Below are positions 9,982 to 20,996 of a stretch of DNA of 63,859 nucleotides, piece by piece; position 1 is the first letter of the stretch, and the number at the start of each line of letters is the position of its first letter. The DNA is from Blastococcus sp. TF02A-35. GTDB lineage: Bacteria; Actinomycetota; Actinomycetes; Mycobacteriales; Geodermatophilaceae. The notes beneath the pieces are model-generated. The model saw nothing but the letters and a program-made list of their open reading frames with translations, was not told the DNA's origin and searched no databases. The position numbers and the translations under genes were made by a program. The stretch covers positions 1 through 63,859 of the forward strand of contig NZ_SPQP01000021.1 of the NCBI RefSeq assembly GCF_004571075.1, read 5' to 3'.

Positions 9982-10780
9982 GCCCGGACCCCCGCCCGGC
10001 GGACGCCCTCGGCGAGGTCCGCGGTCAGCGCGCGGACGCCGTCGGCGCCGCGGCCCTCCAGCATCTCCCGCACGTAGGCCGAGCCGACGATGACGCCGTC
10101 GGCGAAGGAGGCCACCTCGGCGGCCTGGTCACCGTTCGACACCCCGAGGCCCACGCAGACGGGCAGGTCCGGCGCGGCAGCCCGGGCCCGGGCGACCAGC
10201 GTCTCCGCCGCGTCACCCACGGTGGCCCGCGTGCCGGTGACGCCCATGGTGGAGGCGGCGTACACGAACCCGCGGCAGGCAGCGGTGGTGCTGGCGACCC
10301 GGACGTCGGTGGACGACGGCGCGACGAGGAAGACCCGGTCCAGGCCCGCGGCCTCGCTCGCGGCGATCCACTCGGCGGCCTCGTCGGGGATCAGGTCGGG
10401 GGTGATGGCGCCCGCTCCCCCGGCGGCGGCGAGGTCGGTGGCGAACCGCTGCACCCCGTAGCGCTCGATCGGGTTCCAGTAGCTCATCACCATGGCCACG
10501 GCGCCGGCGTCGGCCACCGCCTCCACGGCGCGCAGCACGTCGCGGATGCCCACGCCCGCGCGGACGGCGCGGTCCACCGCCTCCTGGATCACCGGGCCGT
10601 CCATGCCCGGGTCGCTGTAGGGGACGCCGATCTCGACGATGTCGGCCCCGGCCTCGACCGCGGCCACCATGGCGGCGATCGAGGTGTCGACGTCGGGGTA
10701 GCCCACCGGCAGGTAGGCGACGAGCGCCGCCCGCCCCTCGGCCCTGGCCGCGCCGATGCGCTCGGCCGCCTTGCTGGTGG

Positions 10781-10784
<4 letters not shown>
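9978..10784 (-). CDS. trpA: Tryptophan synthase alpha subunit
   Basis: TrpA cleaves indole-3-glycerol phosphate to indole and glyceraldehyde 3-phosphate and channels indole to TrpB. The 268-residue TIM-barrel protein has the catalytic Glu51 and Asp62 in [13 protein letters not shown] and MDGPVIQEA, and the phosphate-binding loop region near GVTGTRA and [10 protein letters not shown]. The GTG start overlaps the trpB stop as GTGA. Length is typical (about 265). Confidence 0.96.
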
Positions 10785-12130
<1,346 letters not shown>

Positions 12131-12237
12131 GTGGCCTAGTGTCCCGCGTCCCGCCCCGCGAGCGGCGCAGGGGTCACCGCCACGTTCCCGGATCGGTGCG
12201 AGAACGGCGGCGGCCCGGGCACCGGCGGTTCCCTCGC

Positions 12238-12243
12238 TACGGT
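12238..12243 (+). promoter_or_regulatory. Candidate -10 of the phosphoribosyltransferase gene (leaderless)
   Basis: TACGGT lies 7 nt upstream of the GTG at 12251 and argues for that codon rather than the GTG at 12245 as the start. Confidence 0.45.
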
Positions 12244-12250
12244 CGTGCCC

Positions 12251-12781
12251 GTGAGCGACGCGGGCCGGCGTGCGGTCCTGGAGACCTTCCAATGGGTCGG
12301 CGGGCACGCGGACATCTGGCGGGTGCTCTCCGACGGTCCCGCCTTCCAGGAGGTGGTCGCCGGGCTGGTCGCGCCGTGGGCCGGGGCCGGGGTCACGCAC
12401 GTCGTGGGCATCGAGGCGCGCGGTTTCGTGGTCGGGGCACCGGTCGCCGTGGCGCTGCGGGCGGGCTTCGTCGGCGTCCGCAAGGGCGCGGCCGGGAGCC
12501 TGCCCGGGCCGACGCTGGACACGACCTCCGCTCCGGACTACCGGGGCGTCGCGCACGACCTCCGCATGCAGGAGGTCCTCCGCCCCGGTGCGCGGGTCCT
12601 CCTCGTCGACGACTGGGCCGAGCGCGGCAGCCAGGCGGAGGCGGCGGCGGGCCTCGTCCGACGGTCAGGAGCGGACTTCCTCGGCGTCTCCCTCGTCGTC
12701 GACGAGCTGACCGACGACGTGCGTGCGCGGCTCCGTCGTGTCACCGCCCTCGTCAGCAGGCAGGACCTGGACGGGGTCTGA
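12251..12781 (+). CDS. Phosphoribosyltransferase family protein (adenine PRTase-like)
   Basis: The 176-residue product resembles type I phosphoribosyltransferases of the adenine PRTase kind. It has a core [14 protein letters not shown] (compare the APRT motif GIEARGF) and a PRPP loop [14 protein letters not shown] in which the usual small residues after the acidic pair are replaced by WAERG. The substrate is therefore uncertain; it may be a salvage enzyme or a relative with another base. It is the only rightward gene in the trp region, sits between trpC and trpB, and converges on trpC. Start chosen from the -10 hexamer spacing. Confidence 0.75.
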   Translation: MSDAGRRAVLETFQWVGGHADIWRVLSDGPAFQEVVAGLVAPWAGAGVTHVVGIEARGFVVGAPVAVALRAGFVGVRKGAAGSLPGPTLDTTSAPDYRGVAHDLRMQEVLRPGARVLLVDDWAERGSQAEAAAGLVRRSGADFLGVSLVVDELTDDVRARLRRVTALVSRQDLDGV

Positions 12782-12803
12782 CTCCCGGCCCTGCCCCGAG
12801 TCA
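12779..12803. terminator. Bidirectional stem-loop between converging genes
   Basis: TGACTC at 12779-12784 and GAGTCA at 12798-12803 form a 6-bp stem that contains both stop codons, that of the phosphoribosyltransferase gene and that of trpC. The loop is GC-rich. Confidence 0.4.
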
Positions 12804-13610
12804 CCGGGTGGTGCGCGGGGTGGCGGGGTGCGAGCCGGCCGTCACCAGGTCGGCCACCGCCTGGCGGGCGTCCCCCGCGGTCACCAGGCCCTCGCCGACC
12901 AGGACGGCGTCGGCACCGGCCGCGGCGTAGCTGATCAGGTCGTGCGGGCCGCGGACGCCGGACTCGGCGACCTTCACGACCTCCGAGGGCAGCCCGGGAG
13001 CGATCTTCTCGAAGGTGGACCGGTCCACCTGCAGCGTCGTCAGGTCGCGGGCGTTGACCCCGATCACCGACGCGCCGGCGTCCAGCGCCCGGTCGGCCTC
13101 GGCCTCGGTGTGCACCTCGACCAGCGCGGTCATGCCGAGGGACTCCACCCGCTCCAGCAGGCCGGTGAGCACGTTCTGCTCCAGGGCCGCGACGATCAGG
13201 AGCACGACGTCCGCGCCGTGGGCCCGGGCCTCGTGCACCTGGTAGCTGCTGACGATGAAGTCCTTGCAGAGCACCGGGACGTCGACGACGGCGCGCACCG
13301 CGGCCAGGTCGGCGTGCGAGCCGCCGAAGCGACGGCGCTCGGTCAGCACGGAGATCACCCGCGCGCCACCGGCGGCGTACTGGCGGGCCAGCTCGGCCGG
13401 GTCGGCGATGTCGGCCAGGTCGCCCTTGGAGGGGCTGCGGCGCTTGACCTCGGCGATCACCCCGACACCGGGGGCGCGCAGCGCAGCCAGGGCGTCCAGC
13501 GCCGGGCGGGCGGCCTGGGCGGCGGCCTTGACCTGCTCGAACGGCATGGCGGCCTCGCGCGCCGCGAGGTCCTCGCGGACGCCGGCGACGATCTCGTCGA
13601 GAACGTTCAC
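12801..13610 (-). CDS. trpC: Indole-3-glycerol phosphate synthase
   Basis: TrpC closes the indole ring from carboxyphenylaminodeoxyribulose phosphate. The 269-residue TIM barrel has the signature [12 protein letters not shown] with the catalytic Lys, [12 protein letters not shown] with the second Lys, and VAESGVRG near the phosphate site. It is a stand-alone TrpC with no fused TrpF domain. The GTG start follows a leader with GCAGGGA; a TAGAGT hexamer at complement(13662..13667) may be a separate promoter, so trpC need not depend on the upstream trpE transcript. Confidence 0.96.
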   Translation of the reverse strand: MNVLDEIVAGVREDLAAREAAMPFEQVKAAAQAARPALDALAALRAPGVGVIAEVKRRSPSKGDLADIADPAELARQYAAGGARVISVLTERRRFGGSHADLAAVRAVVDVPVLCKDFIVSSYQVHEARAHGADVVLLIVAALEQNVLTGLLERVESLGMTALVEVHTEAEADRALDAGASVIGVNARDLTTLQVDRSTFEKIAPGLPSEVVKVAESGVRGPHDLISYAAAGADAVLVGEGLVTAGDARQAVADLVTAGSHPATPRTTR

Positions 13611-13725
13611 GGCGTCCCTGCCTCTCGCACGTCGGTACCCGCCCCCGCGGATGGTCGACCCACTCTAGAAGGGCGCCGTGACCCTCCCGGTCCGGGGGCC
13701 GGCGCCCCGGCTCCCCGCGGTTCCG

Positions 13726-14379
13726 CTATACGTCCGGGCCGTTCCCCCGGGCCGACGGCGGCCCGGTGCGGTCCCCGGCGGGGTCGACGGTCGGGTCGTC
13801 CCCGCGGTCCAGCGCCTTCCACGCCTCCTGCGCGCGCTCCTCGTCCGTGCGGGCGACCGCCGGGGCCGCGGTGCGCTCGTAGCGACGGCCCATCGCCGGC
13901 CAGGCCCGGCCGCGGAGGGTGGCCAGCAGGCCGACCGCCACCCCGAGCAGTCCGGCCACCAGCGCGAGCACCGGCCAGGCCGGCGAGAGGTCGACGTCGA
14001 CGGAGGTGACGCCGGTGCCGCCGATGCCGGGGAGGTCCTCGGCCGCGTCGGCCACGCCCCCACCGAGGACCCGCACGGCCGACCACAGGAGGGCACCGCC
14101 CGCCAGCGCGGTGAGCAGCCCGACGACCGCCCGCCCCACGCCCCGGACCGCGAGCAGCGCCACGGCGGCGGCCAGCAGCACCAGACCGGCCGCGGTCACC
14201 AGGGGGGCGGCGTCGCTGCCGGAGAGCTCCCCGGTGACCGGTGGCAGCGGCGCGCGTCGCGCGGCGGTCACCGCCGCCCAGCGCTGGGCGGCCGCCGACA
14301 GGGCGAGCGCGCCCGCGCCCGCCGCGCCCAGGACGGCGACGGTCAGCCCGCGCCGGTCGGCGCCCTGCTGCTCGCTCAC
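13726..14379 (-). CDS. Trp biosynthesis-associated membrane protein
   Basis: This 217-residue protein belongs to the small membrane family found next to trp genes in actinobacteria (TIGR02234-like). Four hydrophobic spans can be seen: about residues 11-31, 56-79, 82-104 and 134-156, followed by a charged, disordered C-terminal tail ending GNGPDV. Its biochemical role is not known. The GTG start overlaps the trpE stop as GTGA, so it is co-translated with TrpE. Confidence 0.75.
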   Translation of the reverse strand: MSEQQGADRRGLTVAVLGAAGAGALALSAAAQRWAAVTAARRAPLPPVTGELSGSDAAPLVTAAGLVLLAAAVALLAVRGVGRAVVGLLTALAGGALLWSAVRVLGGGVADAAEDLPGIGGTGVTSVDVDLSPAWPVLALVAGLLGVAVGLLATLRGRAWPAMGRRYERTAAPAVARTDEERAQEAWKALDRGDDPTVDPAGDRTGPPSARGNGPDV

Positions 14380-15872
14380 GAGAGGTCCCGCAGGCTCTCC
14401 GCCGTCGCGATCGCCGACAGCACCGCCCGCGCCTTGTGCCGGGTCTCGGCCTCCTCGGTCGCGGCGTCGCTGTCGGCCACGACACCGGCGCCGGCCTGCA
14501 CGTACGCCCGGCCCTGGTGCAGCACGGCGGTGCGGATGGCGATCGCCATGTCGAGGTCCCCGCTGGCGTCGACGTAGCCGACGGTGCCCGCGTAGAGGGC
14601 CCGCCGGGTCGGCTCGAGGGTCTCGATGATCGTCATCGCGCTCGGCTTGGGCGCACCCGAGACGGTGCCCGCCGGGAACGTCGCGTCGAACACGTCGAGG
14701 GCGTCGCAGCCGGCGCTGACCTCGCCGGCGACGGTGGAGACCAGGTGCATGACGTGGCTGTAGTGCTCGACCCGCATGAAGTCGGGCACCTCGACGCTGC
14801 CCGGCACGCAGACGCGGCCGAGGTCGTTGCGCGCCAGGTCCACCAGCATCACGTGCTCGGCCCGCTCCTTGGGGTCGGCGAGCAGCCCCTCGGCCAGCCG
14901 CACGTCCTCCTCCGGCGTGGCGCCGCGCGGGCGCGTACCGGCCGGCGGGTGCACCACGGCCGAGCTCCCGGTCACCGTCACGAGCGCCTCCGGCGAGGAG
15001 CCGACGACGTCGAACGGCGTCTCCCGCCCGGCGAAGCGCAGCAGGTACATGTACGGCGAGGGGTTGGTCGCCCGCAGCACCCGGTACAGGTCGAGCGCGT
15101 CGACGTCGGTGGCCAGCTCGAACCGCTGGGAGAGCACCACCTGGAACGCGTCACCGGCGCGGATGTGCTCGCGGACCCGCTCCACGCCGGCCTCGAACTC
15201 CCCCGGCGCCAGGTTGCTGCGCACCGGCGGGGCGTCCGCGCGCTCGAACACCGCCACGGTGGGCGCGGCGGCACCGGTGAGCGCCGCGGCCATCGCGTCG
15301 AGCCGGGCGACGGCGTCGTCGTAGCCGCCCCCGCCCCGGAGGGCGTTGGCGATGAGCAGCACCGAGCCGTCGCTGTGGTCCACCACGGCGAGGTCGGTCA
15401 CCAGCATCATTGCCAGCTCGGGCATGCCGAGGTCGTCGGTGCTCGTCTCGGGCAGCCGCTCCAGCCGCCGGACGACGTCGTAGCCGAGGTAGCCCACGAG
15501 ACCGCCGGTGAGCGGCGGCAGGCCCTCGGTGCGCGGGGAGCGCAGCCGGCGGGCCATGACCCGCACGGCGTCCAGCGGGTCCTCGGGCAGGTCGTCGGTG
15601 AGGCCCGGGAGGTTCTCCCCCAGCCACTGCGTGCGCCCCTCGCGCTCGGTCAGCACCCCGGCGCTGCGCACGCCGACGAAGCTGTACCGCGCCCAGCGCT
15701 TGCCCTGCTCGGCGGACTCGAGCAGCACGGTGCCCGGCCGGTTGCCGGCCAGCGCACGGTAGATGCCGACCGCGGTCTGGCCGTCGGCGAGCAGCCGCCG
15801 GGTCACCGGGAGGACGGGCGCGTCGAGGGCCGCGAACTCCTCGCGGCTCGGGGTGGTGACGCCGAACCTCAC
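14376..15872 (-). CDS. trpE: Anthranilate synthase component I
   Basis: TrpE makes anthranilate from chorismate with ammonia supplied by TrpG, which is not in this window. The 498-residue protein has the tryptophan feedback motif LLES in the N-terminal domain and the chorismate-binding signatures [23 protein letters not shown] and [12 protein letters not shown]. Length is typical. The GTG at 15872 overlaps the hisI stop as GTGA, tying the first tryptophan step to a histidine gene; upstream in-frame starts would lie inside hisI. Confidence 0.95.
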   Translation of the reverse strand: MRFGVTTPSREEFAALDAPVLPVTRRLLADGQTAVGIYRALAGNRPGTVLLESAEQGKRWARYSFVGVRSAGVLTEREGRTQWLGENLPGLTDDLPEDPLDAVRVMARRLRSPRTEGLPPLTGGLVGYLGYDVVRRLERLPETSTDDLGMPELAMMLVTDLAVVDHSDGSVLLIANALRGGGGYDDAVARLDAMAAALTGAAAPTVAVFERADAPPVRSNLAPGEFEAGVERVREHIRAGDAFQVVLSQRFELATDVDALDLYRVLRATNPSPYMYLLRFAGRETPFDVVGSSPEALVTVTGSSAVVHPPAGTRPRGATPEEDVRLAEGLLADPKERAEHVMLVDLARNDLGRVCVPGSVEVPDFMRVEHYSHVMHLVSTVAGEVSAGCDALDVFDATFPAGTVSGAPKPSAMTIIETLEPTRRALYAGTVGYVDASGDLDMAIAIRTAVLHQGRAYVQAGAGVVADSDAATEEAETRHKARAVLSAIATAESLRDLS

Positions 15873-16246
15873 GACCGCACCCCCGGGACCGCCGGCAGCT
15901 CCCGGTAGAAGCAGCTCCGCTCGCCGGTGTGGCAGGCGGCGCCCTCCTGGTCGACCAGCACGAGCAGCGCGTCGCCGTCGCAGTCGACCCGGACCTCGCG
16001 CACCCACTGCCGGTTGCCCGAGGTCTCCCCCTTCACCCAGTACTCGTTGCGGCTGCGCGACCAGTAGGTGGCCCGGCCGGTGGTGAGGGTGCGGCGGAGC
16101 GCCTCGTCGTCCATCCAGGCCACCATCAGCACCTCGAGCGTGTCGTGCTGCTGGACGACGGCGGCGACCAGCCCGGACGGGTCGTGGCGCAGCAGCGCGG
16201 CGACCTGCGGGTCGAGTGCCGGGGCAGGGGGCGGGACGGCGGGCAT
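15869..16246 (-). CDS. hisI: Phosphoribosyl-AMP cyclohydrolase
   Basis: HisI opens the adenine ring of phosphoribosyl-AMP, the third histidine step, using zinc. The 125-residue protein shows the metal-binding DCDGDALL and the cysteine motif [12 protein letters not shown], and the conserved [13 protein letters not shown]. It is the cyclohydrolase alone, without the HisE domain. A CAGACT hexamer 6 nt before the ATG suggests a leaderless start, although the Pro-rich membrane gene ends only 25 nt upstream. Confidence 0.95.
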   Translation of the reverse strand: MPAVPPPAPALDPQVAALLRHDPSGLVAAVVQQHDTLEVLMVAWMDDEALRRTLTTGRATYWSRSRNEYWVKGETSGNRQWVREVRVDCDGDALLVLVDQEGAACHTGERSCFYRELPAVPGVRS

Positions 16247-16271
16247 ACCGCCAGTCTGCCGTGTTGCCGGC

Positions 16272-17015
16272 TCAGCCCTGCGCGGCGGTGAACCAGCGGC
16301 GCCCCGAGCCGAACAGCAGCAGGCCCAGGGAGACCACCGGCAGCGCGGCGAAGAACAGCGCGAACACGGCCAGCACGCCGCCGACGTCCTCCACCCGGCC
16401 GAGGATCGCCTCGAGCCGGACGGCCCAGTAGATCGCGATCAGCACCTGGGCCGCGTGGGCGGCGACGAGCACCACCCAGGACAGCTGCGCGCGCCGGGCG
16501 AGGACCATGACCCCGCCGGCCACCAGCAGCACGACCGACAGGAGCTGCACGACGCCGAGGGTGCTGCCGAGCTCGGCGAACTCGTACGCCGGCGCGGGCG
16601 CGCCGGTGGGGTTCTCCTCGATGAGGCCCTCGAGGACCCCGGCGGTCAGCCACACGTACAGCGAGGCGACCAGCACCACCGAGGCCTGGATGAACGCCAG
16701 CACGGCGGCACCGACGACCGTCCCCGGGCGGCCGGGCGGGCGGGGCGCGCCGTAGGGGCCGGCACCGTAGGGGTTCGGCCCGTAGGGCATCGGGGCGTAG
16801 GGCATGGGGGCGTGGGGCATCGGCCCGTACGGCGGCGGCGCGTACGGCGGGCCGTAGGGCGGGCGCGGCCCGTAGCCGGGCGGCGGCGGGCCGTACCCGC
16901 GCGGCGGGCCGTACCCGGGCGGCGCCGCCCCGTGCCCCGGCGGCGGCGCCGTCGGCGGTGGGCCGGCGTACGGCGGGTCCGCCGGGGCCGAGGGGTCGGA
17001 CCAGGGATCGCTCAC
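16272..17015 (-). CDS. Pro/Gly/Tyr-rich membrane protein, function unknown
   Basis: The 247-residue product has a low-complexity N-terminal region of about 95 residues made of Pro, Gly and Tyr with short PPYGP, GYGPP and MPYAPMPYG repeats, then four hydrophobic spans (about 99-122, 153-172, 180-196 and 210-233). Such cytoplasmic Pro-rich arms followed by a four-helix domain are common in actinobacteria and have no assigned biochemical role. The GTG start overlaps the stop of the flavoprotein gene as GTGA, so the two are coupled. Confidence 0.65.
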   Translation of the reverse strand: MSDPWSDPSAPADPPYAGPPPTAPPPGHGAAPPGYGPPRGYGPPPPGYGPRPPYGPPYAPPPYGPMPHAPMPYAPMPYGPNPYGAGPYGAPRPPGRPGTVVGAAVLAFIQASVVLVASLYVWLTAGVLEGLIEENPTGAPAPAYEFAELGSTLGVVQLLSVVLLVAGGVMVLARRAQLSWVVLVAAHAAQVLIAIYWAVRLEAILGRVEDVGGVLAVFALFFAALPVVSLGLLLFGSGRRWFTAAQG

Positions 17016-18679
17016 AGGGCTTCCGCGAGCGACCGCCCGGCCACCCGTCCGCTGAACAGGCAGCCGCCGAGGAAGGTGCCCTCGAGCGAGCGGTAGCCGT
17101 GCACCCCGCCCCCGCCGAAGCCGGCCACCTCACCGGCGGCGTACAGCCCGGGGAACACCTCGCCCCCGGGGCGCAGCACCCGGCCGGACAGGTCGGTCTC
17201 CAGCCCACCGAGGGTCTTGCGGGTGATGATGTTGAGCCGGACGGCGATGAGCGGGCCGGCCTCGGGGTCGAGCAGCCGGTGCGGCGGGGCGACGCGGATG
17301 AGCTTGTCGCCGAGGTAGTTGCGGGCGCCGCGGATCGCGGTGAGCTGCAGGTCCTTGGTGAAGGCGTTGCCGACCTCGCGGTCGCGCGCCACGATCTCCC
17401 GCTCCACCTGCGCGAGGTCCAGCGCCGGGGTGCCGCCGGTGATCCGGTTCATGCCGGCCACGAGCTCGGGCAGCGTCGCCGCCACGACGAAGTCCTCACC
17501 GCGGTCGAGGAACGCCTGGACGGGCGCGGCGACCCCGGCCCGCGCCCGGTTGACCAGGAGCCTGATGTCCTTGCCGGTGAGGTCGGGGTTCTGCTCCGAC
17601 CCCGAGAGGGCGAACTCCTTCTCCACGATCTTCTTCGTGGCGACGAACCAGGTGTGCTCGTGGCCGGTCTGCCCGATGTGCGCCAGGGTGCCGAGGGTGT
17701 CGAAGCCGGGGAACAACGGCACCGGCAGCCGCTGCCCGGTCGCGTCCAGCCACAGGGACGACGGCCCCGGGAGGATGCGGATGCCGTGCTGCGCCCACAC
17801 CGGCGAGTGGTTGGCGACGCCCTCGGTGTAGTGCCACATGCGGTCGCTGTTGACCATGCTGGCCCCGGCCGCCACGGTCGCCTGCTGCATGCGGCCGTCG
17901 ACGTGGGCGGGCACGCCGGAGAGCAGCCGCTGCGGTGCCGGGCCGAGACGGGCCGGCCAGTTCTGGCGGACCAGCTCGTGGTTGCCGCCGATGCCACCGG
18001 AGGTGACGACGATGGCCTGGGCGGTGAGCTCGAACTCGCCCACCTCGGTGCGCGAGCTGGCCTCGCCGCGGGCGACGTCGCTGGGCTCGAGGACGGCGCC
18101 GCGCACGCCGGTGACCGCGCCGTCGCTGACCACCAGCTCGGAGACCCGGTGCCGGAAGCGCAGCTGGACCAGGCCGCGCTCGGCGGCCTCGCGCACCCGG
18201 CGGGCGAAGGGCGCGACGATGCCGGGGCCGGTCCCCCACACGATGTGGAAGCGCGGCACGGAGTTGCCGTGGCCCGTGGCGGTGTACCCGCCGCGCTCGG
18301 CCCAGCCGACGATGGGGAAGAACCCGATGCCCTGGGACCGCAGCCACGACCGCTTCTCCCCCGCCGCGAACTGCAGGTAGGCCTCGGCCCACTGCCGCGG
18401 CCAGTGGTCGCTCTCCCGGTCGAAGCCGGCGGTGCCGAACCAGTCCTGGCGGGCGAGCTCCAGCGAGTCGCGCACCCGCAGGCGGCGCTGCTCGGGCGAG
18501 TCGACGAGGAAGAGCCCGCCGAAGGACCACCACGCCTGACCGCCCAGGGACTGCTCGGGCTCCTGGTCGACCAGGATCACCCGCTTGCCGGCGTCGGCCA
18601 GCTCGGCGGTGGCGACCAGACCGGCCAGCCCCGCACCCACAACGACGACGTCGGCCTCGAAGCCGGTGCTCGTGCTCAC
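17012..18679 (-). CDS. FAD-binding dehydrogenase of the fumarate reductase/3-ketosteroid dehydrogenase type
   Basis: The 555-residue protein has an N-terminal FAD motif DVVVVGAGLAGLVATAELA, the LGGQAWWS segment after the first beta-alpha unit, and a C-terminal GLYAAGEVAGFGGGGVHGYR that closes the FAD site. It looks like the actinobacterial family of KstD-like flavoproteins. The substrate cannot be read from sequence; a steroid is one option only. The GTG at 18679 places the Rossmann motif at residue 11 and lies 8 nt after a TAGCGT hexamer (18688-18693), which overlaps the stop of the upstream broken gene. Confidence 0.85.
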   Translation of the reverse strand: MSTSTGFEADVVVVGAGLAGLVATAELADAGKRVILVDQEPEQSLGGQAWWSFGGLFLVDSPEQRRLRVRDSLELARQDWFGTAGFDRESDHWPRQWAEAYLQFAAGEKRSWLRSQGIGFFPIVGWAERGGYTATGHGNSVPRFHIVWGTGPGIVAPFARRVREAAERGLVQLRFRHRVSELVVSDGAVTGVRGAVLEPSDVARGEASSRTEVGEFELTAQAIVVTSGGIGGNHELVRQNWPARLGPAPQRLLSGVPAHVDGRMQQATVAAGASMVNSDRMWHYTEGVANHSPVWAQHGIRILPGPSSLWLDATGQRLPVPLFPGFDTLGTLAHIGQTGHEHTWFVATKKIVEKEFALSGSEQNPDLTGKDIRLLVNRARAGVAAPVQAFLDRGEDFVVAATLPELVAGMNRITGGTPALDLAQVEREIVARDREVGNAFTKDLQLTAIRGARNYLGDKLIRVAPPHRLLDPEAGPLIAVRLNIITRKTLGGLETDLSGRVLRPGGEVFPGLYAAGEVAGFGGGGVHGYRSLEGTFLGGCLFSGRVAGRSLAEAL

Positions 18680-18690
18680 ATCCGCCGACG

Positions 18691-19142
18691 CTAGCGGGCC
18701 TGGCCCGGGTCGCGCGTCCCCCCTCCCGGGCGAGTCCCCCGTCGCGCGGCGACCCAGGCCCGCGTGGACGGCAGGGCGCAGAGCACGGCCACCAGGGTGG
18801 GCACCAGGACCGACAGGGGGCCGAAGCCGTAGGGGCCGCCGCCGATGCCCCCGAGGAGCGTGCCGGCCCACATCAGCGCGGCGATCGCTGCGGCGGGCAG
18901 CCCGAGCACCAGCCAGGACCGGCCCGCCAGGAGCAGCCCGGCGCCGAGGGCAGCCAGACGACCAGTGTCAGCGGCACCCCGACGACCAGGGCCAGCACGT
19001 CGTCCTCGGTCGAGAACGCCAGCGCGAGGAACCCGACGACCGCCGGGACGACGGCACTCAGGATGCCGAGGACCGCGGCGACCACCGCGCTCGCGGGCGG
19101 ACGGCGGCGGACCGCGGTCCGCGGGACCTCGAACGGCTGCAC
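18691..19142 (-). pseudogene. Small four-helix membrane protein, interrupted by a one-base frameshift
   Basis: One frame starts at 19142 with MQPFEVPRTA and runs through two hydrophobic spans to about LTLVVWL; the continuation, LAALGAGLLLAG and two more spans ending TRDPGQAR, lies in the next frame and stops at 18691. The join is near 18955-18980. Both halves have normal G/C-ended codons and hydrophobic composition, so they look like one protein of about 150 residues. Either the gene is broken or a base is missing from the assembly. Function unknown. Confidence 0.6.
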
Positions 19143-19151
19143 GCGCGCAGC

Positions 19152-20996
19152 CTAGGGGGTGAGACCTGCCGGTTCCGGTTCCCCGGCCGAGGAGCGGCGC
19201 CACGAGGCGTGCAGCCGGGCGTAGGGCCCTTCGGCGTCGACCAGCTCGGCGTGCGGGCCGCGCTGCACCACGTGGCCCGCGTCGACCACGAGCACCTCGT
19301 CGGCCCGCTCGGCGGTGGACAGCCGGTGGGCGATGGTCAGCGTGGTGCGGCCGGCGGTGAGCGTGTCGAGGGCCCGCGTGAGCCGCTGCTCCGTCGCCGG
19401 GTCGACCGCGCTGGTGGCCTCGTCCAGCACCAGCAGGTGCGGGTCGGCCACGTAGGCGCGGGCGACGGCGACCAGCTGCCGCTCCCCCGCCGACAGCGAC
19501 TCGCCGCGCTGCCCGACCGGGGTGGCGACGCCGGCCGGCAGGCCCTCGACCCAGCCGCGCAGGCCGAGCTCGTCGAAGGCGGCGGCGACCTCGTCGTCGG
19601 TCATGCCGGGCCGGCCGTAGCGCACGTTCTCGGCGACGGAGGCGTCGAAGAGGAAGCCGTCCTGCGGGACCATCACCACGCGCGAGCGCAGCGAGGCGAA
19701 CGCCACGTCGGTCAGCGGCACCCAGCCACCGGCGTCCGAGCCGAGCAGCACCCGGCCGCCCGTGGGGTCCATGAGCCGAGTGACCAGCTTGGCGAACGTC
19801 GTCTTGCCCGAGCCGGTCTCCCCGACGACGGCGACGCGGCGGCGGGGCTCGATGGTGAGGTCGACGCCGTCCAGCGCCGGCCGGGCACCGGGGGCGTACC
19901 GGAAGGCCACGTGCTCGAAGCGGACGCCGAGCGGGCCGTCGGGCAGCTGCCGGGCGCGGTCGGGCGTGGCGACCGCGGGGTCGCGGACGTCGGGCTCGGT
20001 GTCGAGCACGTCGAGGACGCGCCGGAAGCCGGCCACGGCGTTCTGCGCCTCGTTGAGCACCTCGCTGGCCGTCTGCACCGGAGCCACGAACAGCGTCACG
20101 AGGAAGAGGAAGGCCACGAGGGTGCCGGCGGTGATGTCGCCGGCCAGGCCGAGCAGCACCCCGACGACCACGACGGCGGCGTTGGCGAGGGCGGCCACGA
20201 ACTCGCCGCTGACGAAGACCGCCGCGGTCACCTTCTGGGCGTCGACCTGGGCCCGGTAGTGCCGGGCGATCGCGGCGTCGATGCGCGCCGCGGTCCGCGC
20301 GCGGACGCCGTAGGCGCGCACGGTCGGCGCGCCGACGACGGACTCCGCGACGGCGGCCAGCACGTCGCCGACCCGGGTCCGGACCACCCCGTAGACGACG
20401 ACCAGGCGGCGGGCGAAGGCGCGGACGGCGATGGCCAGCGGCACGAAGCAGACCAGCACGAGCAGGGTCAGCTGCCACGAGTAGACGGCCATGACGACGG
20501 TGGCGACCAGGAGCTGCCCCACGCTGACCAGGCCGAGGACGCCGCCCCACTGCATGAAGACCGACAGCTGGTCGACGTCGCTGGTGACCCGGGAGACCAG
20601 GGACCCGCGCCGCTCGCCCTGCTGGTGCAGCATCGACAGGTCGTGCACGTGCCGGAAGGCACGGACCCGGAGGTTGGCCAGCGCGGTCTCGGTGGTGCGG
20701 AACAGCCGGACGTTCATCCGGTACACGGCGACCGCCGTCACCACGACGACCACCGCGGACAGCAGGACGACGGTGCGGACCAGGTCCAGGTCGGGCCCGC
20801 CCGGGGCGCCCAGGCCCCGGTCGATGACCTGCTGGACCGAGATCGGGACGACGACGCGGCCGGTGGTGGCCAGCAGCGCGAGGGCGAAGGTCGCCGGCAG
20901 CCCGCGCCGGAACTCCGGCATCATCCGCAGCCCGCGCCGGAGCGTGGCGAGGCTGCCCTCGGTCCGGGCGGCGGTCGCGCTCAGCCCGCCGGTCAT
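19152..20996 (-). CDS. ABC exporter half-transporter, catalytic-Glu subunit
   Basis: This 614-residue protein has a six-helix exporter membrane domain (about residues 35-310) and an ATPase domain with Walker A VVGETGSGKTT, signature LSAGERQ, Walker B LLVLDEATSAVD with the catalytic Glu, and switch His in IAHRLS. The signature departs from LSGGQ. It overlaps the preceding exporter gene by ATGA and must form a heterodimer with it. Substrate unknown; drug or lipid export is typical for the family. A longer in-frame start would run into the partner gene. Confidence 0.9.
   Translation of the reverse strand: MTGGLSATAARTEGSLATLRRGLRMMPEFRRGLPATFALALLATTGRVVVPISVQQVIDRGLGAPGGPDLDLVRTVVLLSAVVVVVTAVAVYRMNVRLFRTTETALANLRVRAFRHVHDLSMLHQQGERRGSLVSRVTSDVDQLSVFMQWGGVLGLVSVGQLLVATVVMAVYSWQLTLLVLVCFVPLAIAVRAFARRLVVVYGVVRTRVGDVLAAVAESVVGAPTVRAYGVRARTAARIDAAIARHYRAQVDAQKVTAAVFVSGEFVAALANAAVVVVGVLLGLAGDITAGTLVAFLFLVTLFVAPVQTASEVLNEAQNAVAGFRRVLDVLDTEPDVRDPAVATPDRARQLPDGPLGVRFEHVAFRYAPGARPALDGVDLTIEPRRRVAVVGETGSGKTTFAKLVTRLMDPTGGRVLLGSDAGGWVPLTDVAFASLRSRVVMVPQDGFLFDASVAENVRYGRPGMTDDEVAAAFDELGLRGWVEGLPAGVATPVGQRGESLSAGERQLVAVARAYVADPHLLVLDEATSAVDPATEQRLTRALDTLTAGRTTLTIAHRLSTAERADEVLVVDAGHVVQRGPHAELVDAEGPYARLHASWRRSSAGEPEPAGLTP

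Noticed and set aside
16740..16960. Tandem repeats in the DNA, considered as a CRISPR or VNTR
   Set aside because: The repeats are codon-level GPP/GYG/PYG repeats of a Pro-rich protein arm with irregular unit length; no spacers. No CRISPR array was seen in the window.
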